Below, piece after piece: positions 54,335 to 63,361 of a DNA stretch of 64,000 nt. The stretch is taken from NCBI RefSeq assembly GCF_003993775.1, contig NZ_RJRZ01000002.1:124001-188000 (forward strand). Reading direction: 5' to 3'. The notes under the pieces were generated by a model. It was not told the DNA's origin, did not search any database, and was given only the letters and a program-made list of their open reading frames with translations. The translations under genes were made by a program, and so were the position numbers. Position 1 is the stretch's first letter. Every line of letters starts with the position of its first letter. Source of the DNA: Frigidibacter oleivorans (GTDB lineage Bacteria; Pseudomonadota; Alphaproteobacteria; Rhodobacterales; Rhodobacteraceae).

Positions 54335-54733
54335 TCAGGCCGGAGGGCCGGACAGGAGCGCGCGCCGCGAGGCCGCGAAACAGGCGATCCCCGAGGCGAG
54401 GTCCAGCGCCGCGCCCATCTGCCGCCCGGCCGGACCCGCCAGCGCCACCAGTGCCTCGGCCCGGGCACAGAAATCGGCGAAGCGCGCGAAGCCCAGGTTC
54501 CAGGCGCTGCCCTTCAGGAAATGCAGGTCATCGGCCAGCGCGGCCGCGTCGGCCTCCATCCCGCCGGGGCCCGAGAGGCGTGCCAGCACCTGTTCCACCT
54601 CGTCGAGGAACAGCTCCACCACCTCGGCAAAGCTGTCCTCGCCGATCTCGTCGCGCAGGTCACGAACGCGCGCCCAGTCGATCAGGGGCGCGTCCGCCGC
54701 GCCCGCGGCCCCGCCCTCCGCCCTTCCGTCCAT
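54335..54733 (-). CDS. Hpt-domain phosphotransfer protein
   Basis: A 132-residue stand-alone histidine phosphotransfer domain: FAEVVELFLDEVEQVLARLS, then DDLHFLKGSAWNLGFARFAD with phospho-acceptor His71, and the closing helix with FCARAEALVAL. Such proteins shuttle phosphate between a hybrid kinase and receivers. I chose the ATG giving MDGRAEGG, immediately before the domain. Divergent from the receiver-PP2C gene, its most likely partner; the pair faces away from a shared 139-base gap. Confidence 0.87.
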   Translation of the reverse strand: MDGRAEGGAAGAADAPLIDWARVRDLRDEIGEDSFAEVVELFLDEVEQVLARLSGPGGMEADAAALADDLHFLKGSAWNLGFARFADFCARAEALVALAGPAGRQMGAALDLASGIACFAASRRALLSGPPA

Positions 54734-54872
54734 CGCCGCCTCCGCCAGTGTCGCCCGATGATCGGCGGCGGGGCTGAAGGCGGGGTTAAGCACCGGCGGG
54801 TCCGGCGGCGTTTCACCCGCCCTTAACGCCCGGCCGGACACAGTGGCGCGCGCCAGACCGCGAAGGGACCCC

Positions 54873-56171
54873 GTGACGCCGCCCGCCCGCCTTCCGCCCG
54901 GCCCGCCCGGCACCGATTCTGCCGGCCCGCCCGCCCCGGGCGGGGTGCGGCGGGCGCTGGTGGTCGATGACAGCCGGGCGCAGCGGCGGATGCTGGCCGC
55001 ATTGCTGGGCCGCGACGGGATCGAGGTGGTGGAGGCCGCCTCGGGGCAGGAGGCGCTGGAGATCGCCCTGCGCGACCGCTTCGACCTTGTGCTGTCGGAC
55101 TGGGTGATGCCGGGCATGGACGGCCCGACCCTGTGCCGCGAGATGCGGGGCAGGCTGCCCGGCCGCTATGTCTATTTCATCCTGCTGACCTCGAAGCGCG
55201 GGGCGGGCGAGGTCGCGGCGGGTCTGGGATCGGGGGCGGACGACTTCCTGTCGAAACCGGTAGACGGGCAGGAACTGCGCGCGCGCATCGCCGCGGGCGG
55301 CCGCATCCTGCAGATGGAACGCGAACTGACGCAGAAGAACCGCAGCCTGACCGCCGCGCTGGCCGACCTGCGCCGCATCCATGACGCGCTGGACCGCGAT
55401 CTGGCCGAGGCGCGGAACCTGCAGCAAAGCCTCTTGCGCGAACGCCACCGCAGCTTCGGCAGCGCCGAGGTGTCGCTGGTCCTGCATCCCTCGGGCCACG
55501 TGGGGGGCGACCTCGTGGGCTTCTTCCCGATCAACGCCCGGCGCGTGGGCCTGTTCGCGCTGGACGTGGCGGGGCATGGCGTCGCCTCGGCGCTGATGAC
55601 GGCGCGGCTGGCGGGGCTCCTGTCCGGCAGCTCGCCCGACCGGAACCTCGCGCTGGTGCAGACGGATTTCGGCATCTATGACGGGCGCCCGCCGGCGGAA
55701 CTGGCCGCGCAGCTGAACGCGATCCTGCTGGCCGAGATGTCGGAGGCCAGCTACCTGACCCTGCTTTACGCCGATGTCGATCTGGTGTCGGGGCGGGTGG
55801 CGATGGTGCAGGCGGGGCACCCGCATCCCGCGGTGCTGCGCGCGGGGGGCAAGGTCGAGTTCTGCGGCAGCGGCGGCCTGCCGATCGGCCTCTTGCCCGG
55901 CGCGCATTATGCCGAGGTAGAGCTGCGGCTGAACCCGGGTGACCGGCTGCTGCTGATCTCGGACGGCGTGATCGAGGCGGCGGATGCCGAGGGCCGGCTG
56001 CTGGAGGAGGAGGGGTTGGCCCGGCTCTTGCAGGGCGCCGCCGGCCTGCCGGGGCCGGACCTGCTGACCGCGCTGGTGGCCGGCGTCACCGCCCATGCGG
56101 CGGGCGAGCCCGCGGATGACGTGTCCGCCGTCTGCCTCGACTTCCACGGGGCAAAGCGCAACGCGGATTGA
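54873..56171 (+). CDS. Receiver-PP2C (RsbU/RbaY-like) phosphatase
   Basis: A 432-residue response regulator with a serine-phosphatase output. Receiver domain at about 25-145: RRALVVDDSRAQRRMLAALL (Asp32-33), phospho-acceptor Asp76 in VLSDWVMPGMDGPTL, Lys in DDFLSKPVDG. A coiled linker (MERELTQKNRSLTAALADLR) follows. The PP2C/SpoIIE domain has GGDLVGFFPI, LFALDVAGHGVASALMTARL and LLISDGVIEAADAEG. Such proteins act in partner-switching; in Rhodobacter capsulatus RbaY is a receiver-PP2C acting on RbaV/RbaW, and orthology is my inference. Start taken as GTG with AAGGGA upstream; a GTG 30 bases earlier is possible. Confidence 0.86.
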   Translation: MTPPARLPPGPPGTDSAGPPAPGGVRRALVVDDSRAQRRMLAALLGRDGIEVVEAASGQEALEIALRDRFDLVLSDWVMPGMDGPTLCREMRGRLPGRYVYFILLTSKRGAGEVAAGLGSGADDFLSKPVDGQELRARIAAGGRILQMERELTQKNRSLTAALADLRRIHDALDRDLAEARNLQQSLLRERHRSFGSAEVSLVLHPSGHVGGDLVGFFPINARRVGLFALDVAGHGVASALMTARLAGLLSGSSPDRNLALVQTDFGIYDGRPPAELAAQLNAILLAEMSEASYLTLLYADVDLVSGRVAMVQAGHPHPAVLRAGGKVEFCGSGGLPIGLLPGAHYAEVELRLNPGDRLLLISDGVIEAADAEGRLLEEEGLARLLQGAAGLPGPDLLTALVAGVTAHAAGEPADDVSAVCLDFHGAKRNAD

Positions 56172-56192
56172 CCCGGCCGCGCGGGGCGGTCG

Positions 56193-56636
56193 TCAGGCCA
56201 ACCCCATCGCCTGCCGCAGGAAAAGCCGGTCCCCGTCATTGCCCAGCAACTCGGCCGCCTCGGCGGCGGGCAACCAGATTGCCAGATGCCCCGGCTCCGT
56301 CGGCGGGCCCAGTGGCCGCACGGGCCGGGCCAGATAGACGGTGCACAGCTTTTCCGCCCAGCGGTCGTATTCGGGCATGTAGGTGAAGCGGCGGAACGCC
56401 CCCAGCCGCCGGGGCCGGGCGATGGACCAGCCGGTCTCTTCGTAGACCTCGCGGTGCAGGGCGCGGATCGGCTGTTCGCCGCGGTCGATCCCGCCGCCGG
56501 GCAGCTGGAATTCGGGCACCGGCCGCGCCTGATGCGTCAGCAGGACCGACGATCCCAGCGCCAGCACGGCATAGACCCCGGGCCTGCGCCCATAGCTGCG
56601 TCCCGCCTCGGGCGGCTCGCCCACGCGCCTGATCAT
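56193..56636 (-). CDS. Nudix hydrolase
   Basis: A 147-residue Nudix protein. The box GGGIDRGEQPIRALHREVYE ETGW fits GX5EX7REUXEEXGU, the metal and pyrophosphate site. Substrate is not predictable: the surrounding sequence (VYAVLALGSSVLLTHQARPV, FTYMPEYDRWAEKLCTVYLA) does not match a named subgroup I know. The ATG was chosen at MIRRVGEPPEAGRSYG. Convergent with the PP2C gene and divergent from hslO. Confidence 0.87.
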   Translation of the reverse strand: MIRRVGEPPEAGRSYGRRPGVYAVLALGSSVLLTHQARPVPEFQLPGGGIDRGEQPIRALHREVYEETGWSIARPRRLGAFRRFTYMPEYDRWAEKLCTVYLARPVRPLGPPTEPGHLAIWLPAAEAAELLGNDGDRLFLRQAMGLA

Positions 56637-56761
56637 TGCCCTTGGTCCTGTCGTTGCCGTCCCTATATGGACCGGGTATGCCAAGGGGCGAGCACCATGA
56701 AAAGCCCCGCCCGGCCAACCCCGACAATCCACGAAGCCCGAGACTCCCAAAAGGAGGACAT

Positions 56762-57796
56762 ATGACGACCCTGTCGCAGATCGCCTGGGACGATACCGTC
56801 CTGCCATTCCAGCTTGACCGCAGCGATATTCGCGGGCGGGTGGCGCGGCTCGACGGCGTTCTGGAAAAGGTGCTGGAACAGCACGACTACCCGCCGCAGA
56901 TCGAGGCGCTGGTGGCCGAGGCGGCGCTGCTGACGGCGCTGATCGGCCAGACCATCAAGCTGCGCTGGAAGCTGTCGCTGCAGATCCGCGGCGACGGCCC
57001 GGCGCGGATCATCGCCACCGACTATTACGGCCCCGGCGCCGATGGCGAGCCGGCCCGCGTGCGCGGCTGGGCCAGCTTCGACCGCGACCGGATGGAGGCG
57101 CTCGACGCCCCGCAGCCGTTCGACCTGATCGGACAGGGCTATTTCGCCATCCTGATCGATCAGGGCCCGGGAACCACGCCCTATCAGGGGATCACGCCCA
57201 TCGCGGGCGGCTCGCTCGCCGCCTGTGCGGAAACCTATTTCGCGCAGTCCGAACAGCTGCCCACCCGCTTCGCGCTGTCCTACGGCCGGTCCACCCTGCC
57301 CGGAAAGCCGGAACAGTGGCGCGCGGGCGGGGTGATGCTGCAGCACATGCCGAAGGCCAGCCCCTTCGCCGCGGGCGAGGGCGGCTCGGGCGAGGGCGGG
57401 CTGCTGGCCGCGGGCGACATCCTGCAGGGCGAGGACGAAGAGAACTGGGGGCGCGCCAACCTCCTGCTCGACACCGTCGAGGATCTGGAACTGATCGGCC
57501 CGACGGTGCACCCGACCGACCTGCTGGTGCGGCTGTTCCACGAGGAGCGCCCCCGCGTCTACGATCCGCAGCGGGTGGAGTTCGGCTGCACCTGTTCGGC
57601 CGACAAGGTGCGGCAGAGCCTGTCGATCTATTCGACGAAGGACATCGCCACGATGACCACCGACGAGGGCACGGTGACGGCGGATTGCCAGTTCTGCGGG
57701 GCGCATTACGTCTTCGATCCCGCGACGCTGGGCTTCGAAGCCGCGACCGCGCCCGAAGACGACGAGACCGGGCCGGAGGGCGAGGGTGACCGCTGA
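56762..57796 (+). CDS. hslO: Hsp33, redox-regulated chaperone
   Basis: Hsp33 becomes an active holdase when oxidants release Zn from its C-terminal cysteines. 344 residues: N-terminal domain with LPFQLDRSDIRGRVARLDGV and AEAALLTALIGQTIKLRWKL. The redox switch is FGCTCSADKVRQSL followed by ADCQFCGAHYVF, the CxC...CxxC Zn site. It has an acidic Gly/Glu insert (AAGEGGSGEGGLLAAGD) and an acidic tail. A strong AGGAGG lies before the ATG. Overlaps the next Nudix gene by 11 bases. Confidence 0.95.
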   Translation: MTTLSQIAWDDTVLPFQLDRSDIRGRVARLDGVLEKVLEQHDYPPQIEALVAEAALLTALIGQTIKLRWKLSLQIRGDGPARIIATDYYGPGADGEPARVRGWASFDRDRMEALDAPQPFDLIGQGYFAILIDQGPGTTPYQGITPIAGGSLAACAETYFAQSEQLPTRFALSYGRSTLPGKPEQWRAGGVMLQHMPKASPFAAGEGGSGEGGLLAAGDILQGEDEENWGRANLLLDTVEDLELIGPTVHPTDLLVRLFHEERPRVYDPQRVEFGCTCSADKVRQSLSIYSTKDIATMTTDEGTVTADCQFCGAHYVFDPATLGFEAATAPEDDETGPEGEGDR

Positions 57797-58415
57797 CCCC
57801 GCCGACCCGCTGCAGGCGCTGCGCGTCGCGCTGGCGCGCCCGCTGCGGCCCAGTTCCGACTATGACCTGAACCCCGGCACCGTCCTGCCGCCGTCCCGCG
57901 CGCTGCGGGCGGCGGGGGTGCTGGTCGCCTTCCAGACCGGTCGGGCGGGGCCGGACCTGGTGCTGACCAAGCGTTCGTCCCGGCTGAAGCATCATCCGGG
58001 GCAGATCGCCTTTCCCGGCGGCAAGGTCGAGCCGGCGGATGACGGTCCGGTCGGCGCCGCCCTGCGCGAGGCGTCCGAGGAGGTGGGGCTGCCCGTCGCC
58101 TCGGTTCAGGTGCTGGGCGTGCTGCCGCCGCATGAAACGGTGACGGGCTTCGTCTGTACGCCGGTAGTCGCCCAGATTGTCGGGCCGTTCCGGCCGGTGC
58201 CCGAGGCGGGCGAGGTGGACGAGGTGTTCACCGTGCCGCTGGCCCATGTCGCGCGCCTGTCGAACTATCGCATCGAGCGGCGGCGCTGGCGCGGGACATG
58301 GCGGGCCTATTGGGCGGTGCCCTACGGCCCGCATTACATCTGGGGCGCGACGGCGCGGATGCTGCGCGCGCTGGCCGAGGCGATGGCGGATGCGGGACAT
58401 GCGGATCACGGCTGA
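57786..58415 (+). CDS. CoA-type Nudix hydrolase
   Basis: A 209-residue Nudix protein of the CoA pyrophosphatase (NudL/UPF0035) group: LTKRSSRLKHHPGQIAFPGG, then KVEPADDGPVGAALREASEE VGL. These carry the UPF0035 LLTxRSxxLxxHxGxxxFPGG signature plus the Nudix helix. It would split coenzyme A to 3',5'-ADP and phosphopantetheine. Starts with GTG inside the hslO 3' end; its own end overlaps the CCA-enzyme gene by 17 bases. Confidence 0.88.
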   Translation: MTADPADPLQALRVALARPLRPSSDYDLNPGTVLPPSRALRAAGVLVAFQTGRAGPDLVLTKRSSRLKHHPGQIAFPGGKVEPADDGPVGAALREASEEVGLPVASVQVLGVLPPHETVTGFVCTPVVAQIVGPFRPVPEAGEVDEVFTVPLAHVARLSNYRIERRRWRGTWRAYWAVPYGPHYIWGATARMLRALAEAMADAGHADHG

Positions 58416-59592
58416 CTGGCTGACCGCACCGGGGCTGGTGGCGGTGCTGGACGCGCTGACCGGGGCCGGGCAGCGGGCGCTGCTGGTGGGCGGCTGCGTG
58501 CGCAACGCGCTGATCGGGGCGCCGGTCAGCGACCTCGACATCGCCACCGATGCGGAGCCCGACCGGGTGATCGCGCTGATGCAGGCGGCGGGGCTGAAGA
58601 CGGTGCCCACCGGGTTGGTCCACGGCACCGTCACCGTCGTCGCCGGGGGTGTCCCGCATGAGGTGACGACCTTCCGCCGCGATGTCGAAACCTTCGGTCG
58701 GAACGCGACCGTCGCCTTCTCGACCCGGATCGAGGACGACGCGGCGCGGCGCGACTTCACCATGAACGCGCTTTATGCCGAGGGGGGCGGCCGCGTCATC
58801 GACCCGCTGGGGACCGGCCTTGCCGATCTGGCGGCGCGGCGGCTGCGTTTCGTTGGCGAACCGGCGGACCGGATCGCCGAAGATTACCTGCGCATCCTGC
58901 GCTTCTTCCGGTTCCACGCCTGGTATGCCGATCCGGCCGGGGGACTCGACCCCGAGGGGCTGGCCGCCTGCGCCGCCGGGGCCGAGGGTATCGAGCGTCT
59001 GTCGCGGGAACGGGTGGGGGCCGAGATGCTGAAGCTGCTGGCCGCGCCCGACCCGGCCCCCGCCGTCGCAGCGATGCGGGCGTCGGGGGTGCTGGCGCGG
59101 GTGCTGCCCGGGGCGGATGACCGGGCGCTGGCGCCGCTGCTGCATCTGGAGGAGGGCGCCGCCCCCGATCCGCTGCGCCGGCTGGCGGTGCTGGGTGGCG
59201 CGGCCCCGGACGAGGCGTTGCGCCTGTCCCGGGCGCAGGCGCGCGACCTTGCCGACCTGCGCGCGGCGGCGACGGGCGGGCAGGGGCCGGCGGAACTGGG
59301 CTGGCGCCTGGGGGCCGACCGCGCGCGCGATGCGCTGATGGCCCGCGCCGCGCTGCTGGAACAGCCGCTGCCCCAAGGCTGGCAGGAGGCGGTCGCGCGG
59401 GGGGCGGCGGCGCAATTCCCCCTGACCGCCGCCGACCTGATGCCCGCCTTTGCCGGCCCGGCGCTGGGGGCCGAACTGAAGGCGCGCGAGGCCAGATGGA
59501 TCGCGTCGGACCTGACCGCCAGCCGCGACGACCTGCTGGGCGACGACGGGACGGGCGGCGGAGAGGGCGGGGGCAGCGACGGGCAAGACTAG
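58399..59592 (+). CDS. cca: CCA tRNA nucleotidyltransferase
   Basis: Adds or repairs the 3' CCA of tRNAs. 397 residues: nucleotidyltransferase core LLVGGCVRNALIGAPVSDLD IATDA with metal Asp45 and Asp47, DDAARRDFTMNALYAEGGGR, and EDYLRILRFFRFHAWYAD, the class II nucleotide-recognition helix. The C-terminal tail (GTGGGEGGGSDG) is Gly-rich and disordered. Overlaps the CoA Nudix gene; this pairing recurs in Rhodobacterales as I recall. Confidence 0.93.
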   Translation: MRITADWLTAPGLVAVLDALTGAGQRALLVGGCVRNALIGAPVSDLDIATDAEPDRVIALMQAAGLKTVPTGLVHGTVTVVAGGVPHEVTTFRRDVETFGRNATVAFSTRIEDDAARRDFTMNALYAEGGGRVIDPLGTGLADLAARRLRFVGEPADRIAEDYLRILRFFRFHAWYADPAGGLDPEGLAACAAGAEGIERLSRERVGAEMLKLLAAPDPAPAVAAMRASGVLARVLPGADDRALAPLLHLEEGAAPDPLRRLAVLGGAAPDEALRLSRAQARDLADLRAAATGGQGPAELGWRLGADRARDALMARAALLEQPLPQGWQEAVARGAAAQFPLTAADLMPAFAGPALGAELKAREARWIASDLTASRDDLLGDDGTGGGEGGGSDGQD

Positions 59593-59657
59593 CCTTCCCG
59601 GTTTTCCTTCGCCCGCGCAGCCGCTATATGCACGGGGCAACGGAAAGGCGCATTCCC

Positions 59658-61511
59658 GTGTTCCGCTTCTTCGAAAACCTCGTCGATCCCTACGCCCCCT
59701 ATCCCGAGGCGGATACCCCGCCCCGGACGCTGTGGGCGTTCCTGTGGTCCTATTGCGGGCCGTTCCGCAGCGTGTTCGCGGTGACGGCGATCCTGTCGGT
59801 GCTGGTCGCCTCGCTGGACGTGGCGCTGATCTGGTATGTCGGCCGGGTGGTGGACCTGCTGTCCTCGGGCGATCCGGGGGCGGTGCTGGCGGCGCATGGG
59901 CTTGAATTCGCGGGTGCGGCCTTCGTCATCCTCGTGCTGCGGCCGATCATCGCCGGCGCGGACATGGCGCTGCTGCACAACACGATCCTGACCAATTTCG
60001 GCACGCTGATCCGCTGGCGCGCGCATCGGCATGTGCTGCGCCAGCCCGTCGGCTGGTTCGAGAACGACTTCGCCGGGCGCATCGCCAACCGGATCATGCA
60101 GACCCCGCCCGCGGCGGGGGATGCGGTGTTCCAGACTTTCGACGCGATGGCCTTCGCGGTGACCACGGTCATCGGGTCCTTCGCGATGCTGGCCGGGGCG
60201 GACCTGCGGCTGACGCTGCCGCTGATCCTGTGGCTGCTCGCCTATCTCGCGCTTCTGCGCTGGACGGTGCGGCGGGCGGGGCCGGCGTCGAAGGCATCCT
60301 CGGACGCGCGGTCGGCGATCACCGGGCGCGTGGTGGACAGCTATACCAACATCCATTCGGTGAAGCTGTTCGCGCATCACGACCGCGAGATCGGCTATGC
60401 CAAGGACGCCATCGAGACTGCCCGCCGGACCTTCCAGAAGGAAATGCGGATCATCACCTCGATGGACGTGATGCTGACGGTGCTGAACGGGCTGCTGATC
60501 GTCGGGGTCACCGGCTGGGCGATGGCGCTGTGGCATGGCGGGCAGGCGACGGTGGGCGTGGTCGCGGCGGCGGCGGCGCTGGTCCTGCGGCTGAACAACC
60601 TGACCTACTGGATCATGTGGGCCACCACTGGGCTGGTGCAGGCGCTGGGCACGGTGGCCGAGGGGATGGAAACCATCGCCCAGCCCATCGCGCTGACCGA
60701 CCGGCCGGCCGCGCCGCCGCTGGCGCTGCGCGAGGGCCGGATCGAGATCGACGCGCTGACCCATCACTACGGGCGCGGCAGCGGCGGGCTCGACCGGCTG
60801 ACGCTTTCCATCGCGCCGGGCGAGAAGGTGGGCATCGTCGGGCGGTCCGGCGCGGGCAAGTCGACGCTGGTGAAGCTGATCCTGCGGTTCTACGACCCCG
60901 AGGAGGGGCGCATCCTGATCGACGGGCAGGACATCGTGCAGGTGTCGCAGGATTCGCTGCGCGCCAAGATCGGCATGGTCCAGCAGGATTCGAGCCTGCT
61001 GCACCGGTCGGTGCGCGACAACATCCTCTACGGCCGCCCCGATGCGACCGAGGCGGAGATGATCGCCGCCGCCCGCCGGGCCGAGGCGCATGACTTCATC
61101 CTGACGCTGAAGGACCCCGAGGGCCGCAGCGGCTATGACGCGCAGGTGGGCGAACGGGGGGTGAAGCTGTCGGGGGGCCAGCGGCAGCGGGTTGCGCTGG
61201 CGCGGGTGATCCTGAAGGACGCGCCGATCCTCGTGTTGGACGAGGCGACCTCGGCCCTGGACAGCGAGGTCGAGGCGGCAATTCAGGACACGCTTTATGG
61301 CGTGATGGAAGGCAAGACGGTGATCGCCATCGCGCACCGGCTGTCCACCATCGCGCGGATGGACCGGATCGTGGTGATCGAGGCGGGCCGCATCGCCGAG
61401 GAAGGCAGCCATGCCGACCTGCTGGCCGCGGGCGGGCTGTATGCCCGGTTCTGGGATCATCAGTCGGGGGGCTTCATCGGCACCGATCTGGACGAAAGGG
61501 CCGCCGAATGA
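59658..61511 (+). CDS. ABC exporter, fused membrane and ATPase domains (copy 1)
   Basis: A 617-residue half-transporter. Six-helix exporter domain (about 1-320; VFAVTAILSVLVASLDVALI, FVILVLRPIIAGADMALL) is followed by an ATPase with Walker A GRSGAGKS (395-402), signature LSGGQRQRVALAR, Walker B ILVLDEATSALDSEVEA and H-loop IAIAHRLSTIARMD. Start GTG follows GGAAAGG at nine bases and gives VFRFFENLVDPYAPYP. Overlaps the second ABC gene by four bases, so a heterodimer is likely. Both ATP sites look complete. Substrate unknown; lipid or peptide exporters are typical of this architecture. Confidence 0.88.
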   Translation: MFRFFENLVDPYAPYPEADTPPRTLWAFLWSYCGPFRSVFAVTAILSVLVASLDVALIWYVGRVVDLLSSGDPGAVLAAHGLEFAGAAFVILVLRPIIAGADMALLHNTILTNFGTLIRWRAHRHVLRQPVGWFENDFAGRIANRIMQTPPAAGDAVFQTFDAMAFAVTTVIGSFAMLAGADLRLTLPLILWLLAYLALLRWTVRRAGPASKASSDARSAITGRVVDSYTNIHSVKLFAHHDREIGYAKDAIETARRTFQKEMRIITSMDVMLTVLNGLLIVGVTGWAMALWHGGQATVGVVAAAAALVLRLNNLTYWIMWATTGLVQALGTVAEGMETIAQPIALTDRPAAPPLALREGRIEIDALTHHYGRGSGGLDRLTLSIAPGEKVGIVGRSGAGKSTLVKLILRFYDPEEGRILIDGQDIVQVSQDSLRAKIGMVQQDSSLLHRSVRDNILYGRPDATEAEMIAAARRAEAHDFILTLKDPEGRSGYDAQVGERGVKLSGGQRQRVALARVILKDAPILVLDEATSALDSEVEAAIQDTLYGVMEGKTVIAIAHRLSTIARMDRIVVIEAGRIAEEGSHADLLAAGGLYARFWDHQSGGFIGTDLDERAAE

Positions 61512-63361
61512 ACACCGACCGGATGATCGACGCCTTCAGCCCCGCCGAGGGTCCGCCGCCGCAAAGCCTGGGCGCGTTTTTCGCCTGGTGCCTCGCCGGG
61601 GCGTGGAAGGTGCTGGTCTGGGCGGGGCTCTTCTCGGTCGCGGCCGGCGCGCTGGAGGTGGTGTCGGCGGTGGTGCTGGGCCGGGTGATCGACGGGGCGC
61701 TGTCCTCGACCCCCGAGACGGTGTTCCGCGATCACTGGCCGCTGTTCCTGTCGGCGGCGCTGTTCTACATGGTGGTGCGGCCGGGCATCTTCGGCCTGTC
61801 CTCGGCCTCGAACAGCATCCTCGTGCAGCCGAACCTGCTGCCGCTGGTGCTGTCGCGGCTGCACCGCTGGACGATGGGGCAGGCGGTCACCTTCTTCGAT
61901 AACGATTTTGCCGGCCGCATCGCGCAAAAGCAGATGCAGACCGCCCGCGCCGTCACCGATGTGGCGAGCGAGGTGATCAACGTCGTTGCCTTCGCGCTGG
62001 CCTCGGTGATCGGGTCGGTGATCTTCCTCGTGGCCATCGACGCCTGGATCGCGGTGGCGCTGGCGGCGTGGCTCGTCGTCTATCTGGGGATGATCCGCTG
62101 GTTCCTGCCCCGGGTGCGCGGCCGGTCGGCCGCCCGCGCCTCGGCCCGGGCGATGGTGACGGGGCAGGTGGTGGACACGATCACCAACATCAAGACCGTC
62201 AAGCTGTTCGCCCATGCCGATCACGAGGATCGCGCCGCCCTGTCGGCGATGGCGGGGTTCCGCGACCGGGCGCTGGATTTCGGCTATGTCTCGGCCTCGT
62301 TCCGCTTCTCGCTGATGACGCTGTCGGGGCTGCTGCCGATCATCCTGATCGGTGGCGCGATCCTGCTGTGGCAACAGGGCGGGGCGACGGCGGGCGACAT
62401 CGCCGCCTCGGGCGCCATCTCGCTGCGGATCGCGCAGATGTCGGGCTGGGTCAGCATGACGCTGATGTCGATCTATGGCAGCGTCGGCGAGGTCGAGGAC
62501 GGGATGCGCACCCTGTCGCCGCCCCACAGCCTGACCGACGCGCCGGATGCCGAGGTGCTGGGCCGCGTCACCGGCGCGGTGGCCTTCGACCGGATCACCT
62601 TCACCTATGGCCGGGGCGGCGGCGGCGGGGTGCAGGGCATCGACCTGACCATCCACCCGGGCGAACGCGTGGGCATCGTCGGCGCCTCGGGCGCGGGCAA
62701 GTCCACGCTCGTGGCGCTGTTGCTGCGGCTCTACGATGTCGAGGCCGGGGCGATCCGCATCGACGGGCACGACATCCGCCGCGTGACGCAGGAAAGCCTG
62801 CGCCGGCAGATCGGCATGGTCACGCAGGAAACCGCGATGTTCAACCGCTCGGCCCGCGAGAACATCCTCTACGGCGATCCCGGCGCCAGCGAAGAGGCGA
62901 TGATCGCCGCCGCCAGGGCCGCCGAGGCGCATGAGTTCATCCTCGGGCTGCGCGACCATGCGGGGCGGACCGGCTATGACGCCCATCTGGGCGAGCGCGG
63001 GGTAAAGCTGTCGGGCGGCCAGCGGCAGCGGATCGCGCTGGCCCGTGCCTTCCTGAAGAACGCGCCGATCCTGGTGCTGGACGAGGCGACCTCGGCCCTG
63101 GACAGCGAGGTCGAGGCCTCGATCCAGACCGCGCTGACGCAGGTGATGCAGGGCAAGACGGTGCTGGCCATCGCGCACCGGCTGTCCACCATCGCGGCGA
63201 TGGACCGGATCGTGGTGATGGATGCCGGCCGGATCGTCGAACAGGGCAGCCATGACGAGCTGCTGGCGCGGGGCGGGCTGTATGCCCGCTACTGGAACCG
63301 GCAGTCCGGCGGCTTCATCGGCACCGACGAGGACGAGACCGGGGCGGAGGCCGCCGAGTGA
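61508..63361 (+). CDS. ABC exporter, fused membrane and ATPase domains (copy 2)
   Basis: A 617-residue paralogue of the preceding protein with the same domain order: membrane domain (LSAALFYMVVRPGIFGLSS, FALASVIGSVIFLVAIDAWI) and ATPase with Walker A GASGAGKS (392-399), LSGGQRQRIALAR, and ILVLDEATSALDSEVEAS. Segments around Walker B are almost identical to copy 1, pointing to tandem duplication. Begins at a four-base overlap (ATGA) with copy 1. Its stop overlaps the start of the methyltransferase gene. Confidence 0.88.
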   Translation: MNTDRMIDAFSPAEGPPPQSLGAFFAWCLAGAWKVLVWAGLFSVAAGALEVVSAVVLGRVIDGALSSTPETVFRDHWPLFLSAALFYMVVRPGIFGLSSASNSILVQPNLLPLVLSRLHRWTMGQAVTFFDNDFAGRIAQKQMQTARAVTDVASEVINVVAFALASVIGSVIFLVAIDAWIAVALAAWLVVYLGMIRWFLPRVRGRSAARASARAMVTGQVVDTITNIKTVKLFAHADHEDRAALSAMAGFRDRALDFGYVSASFRFSLMTLSGLLPIILIGGAILLWQQGGATAGDIAASGAISLRIAQMSGWVSMTLMSIYGSVGEVEDGMRTLSPPHSLTDAPDAEVLGRVTGAVAFDRITFTYGRGGGGGVQGIDLTIHPGERVGIVGASGAGKSTLVALLLRLYDVEAGAIRIDGHDIRRVTQESLRRQIGMVTQETAMFNRSARENILYGDPGASEEAMIAAARAAEAHEFILGLRDHAGRTGYDAHLGERGVKLSGGQRQRIALARAFLKNAPILVLDEATSALDSEVEASIQTALTQVMQGKTVLAIAHRLSTIAAMDRIVVMDAGRIVEQGSHDELLARGGLYARYWNRQSGGFIGTDEDETGAEAAE

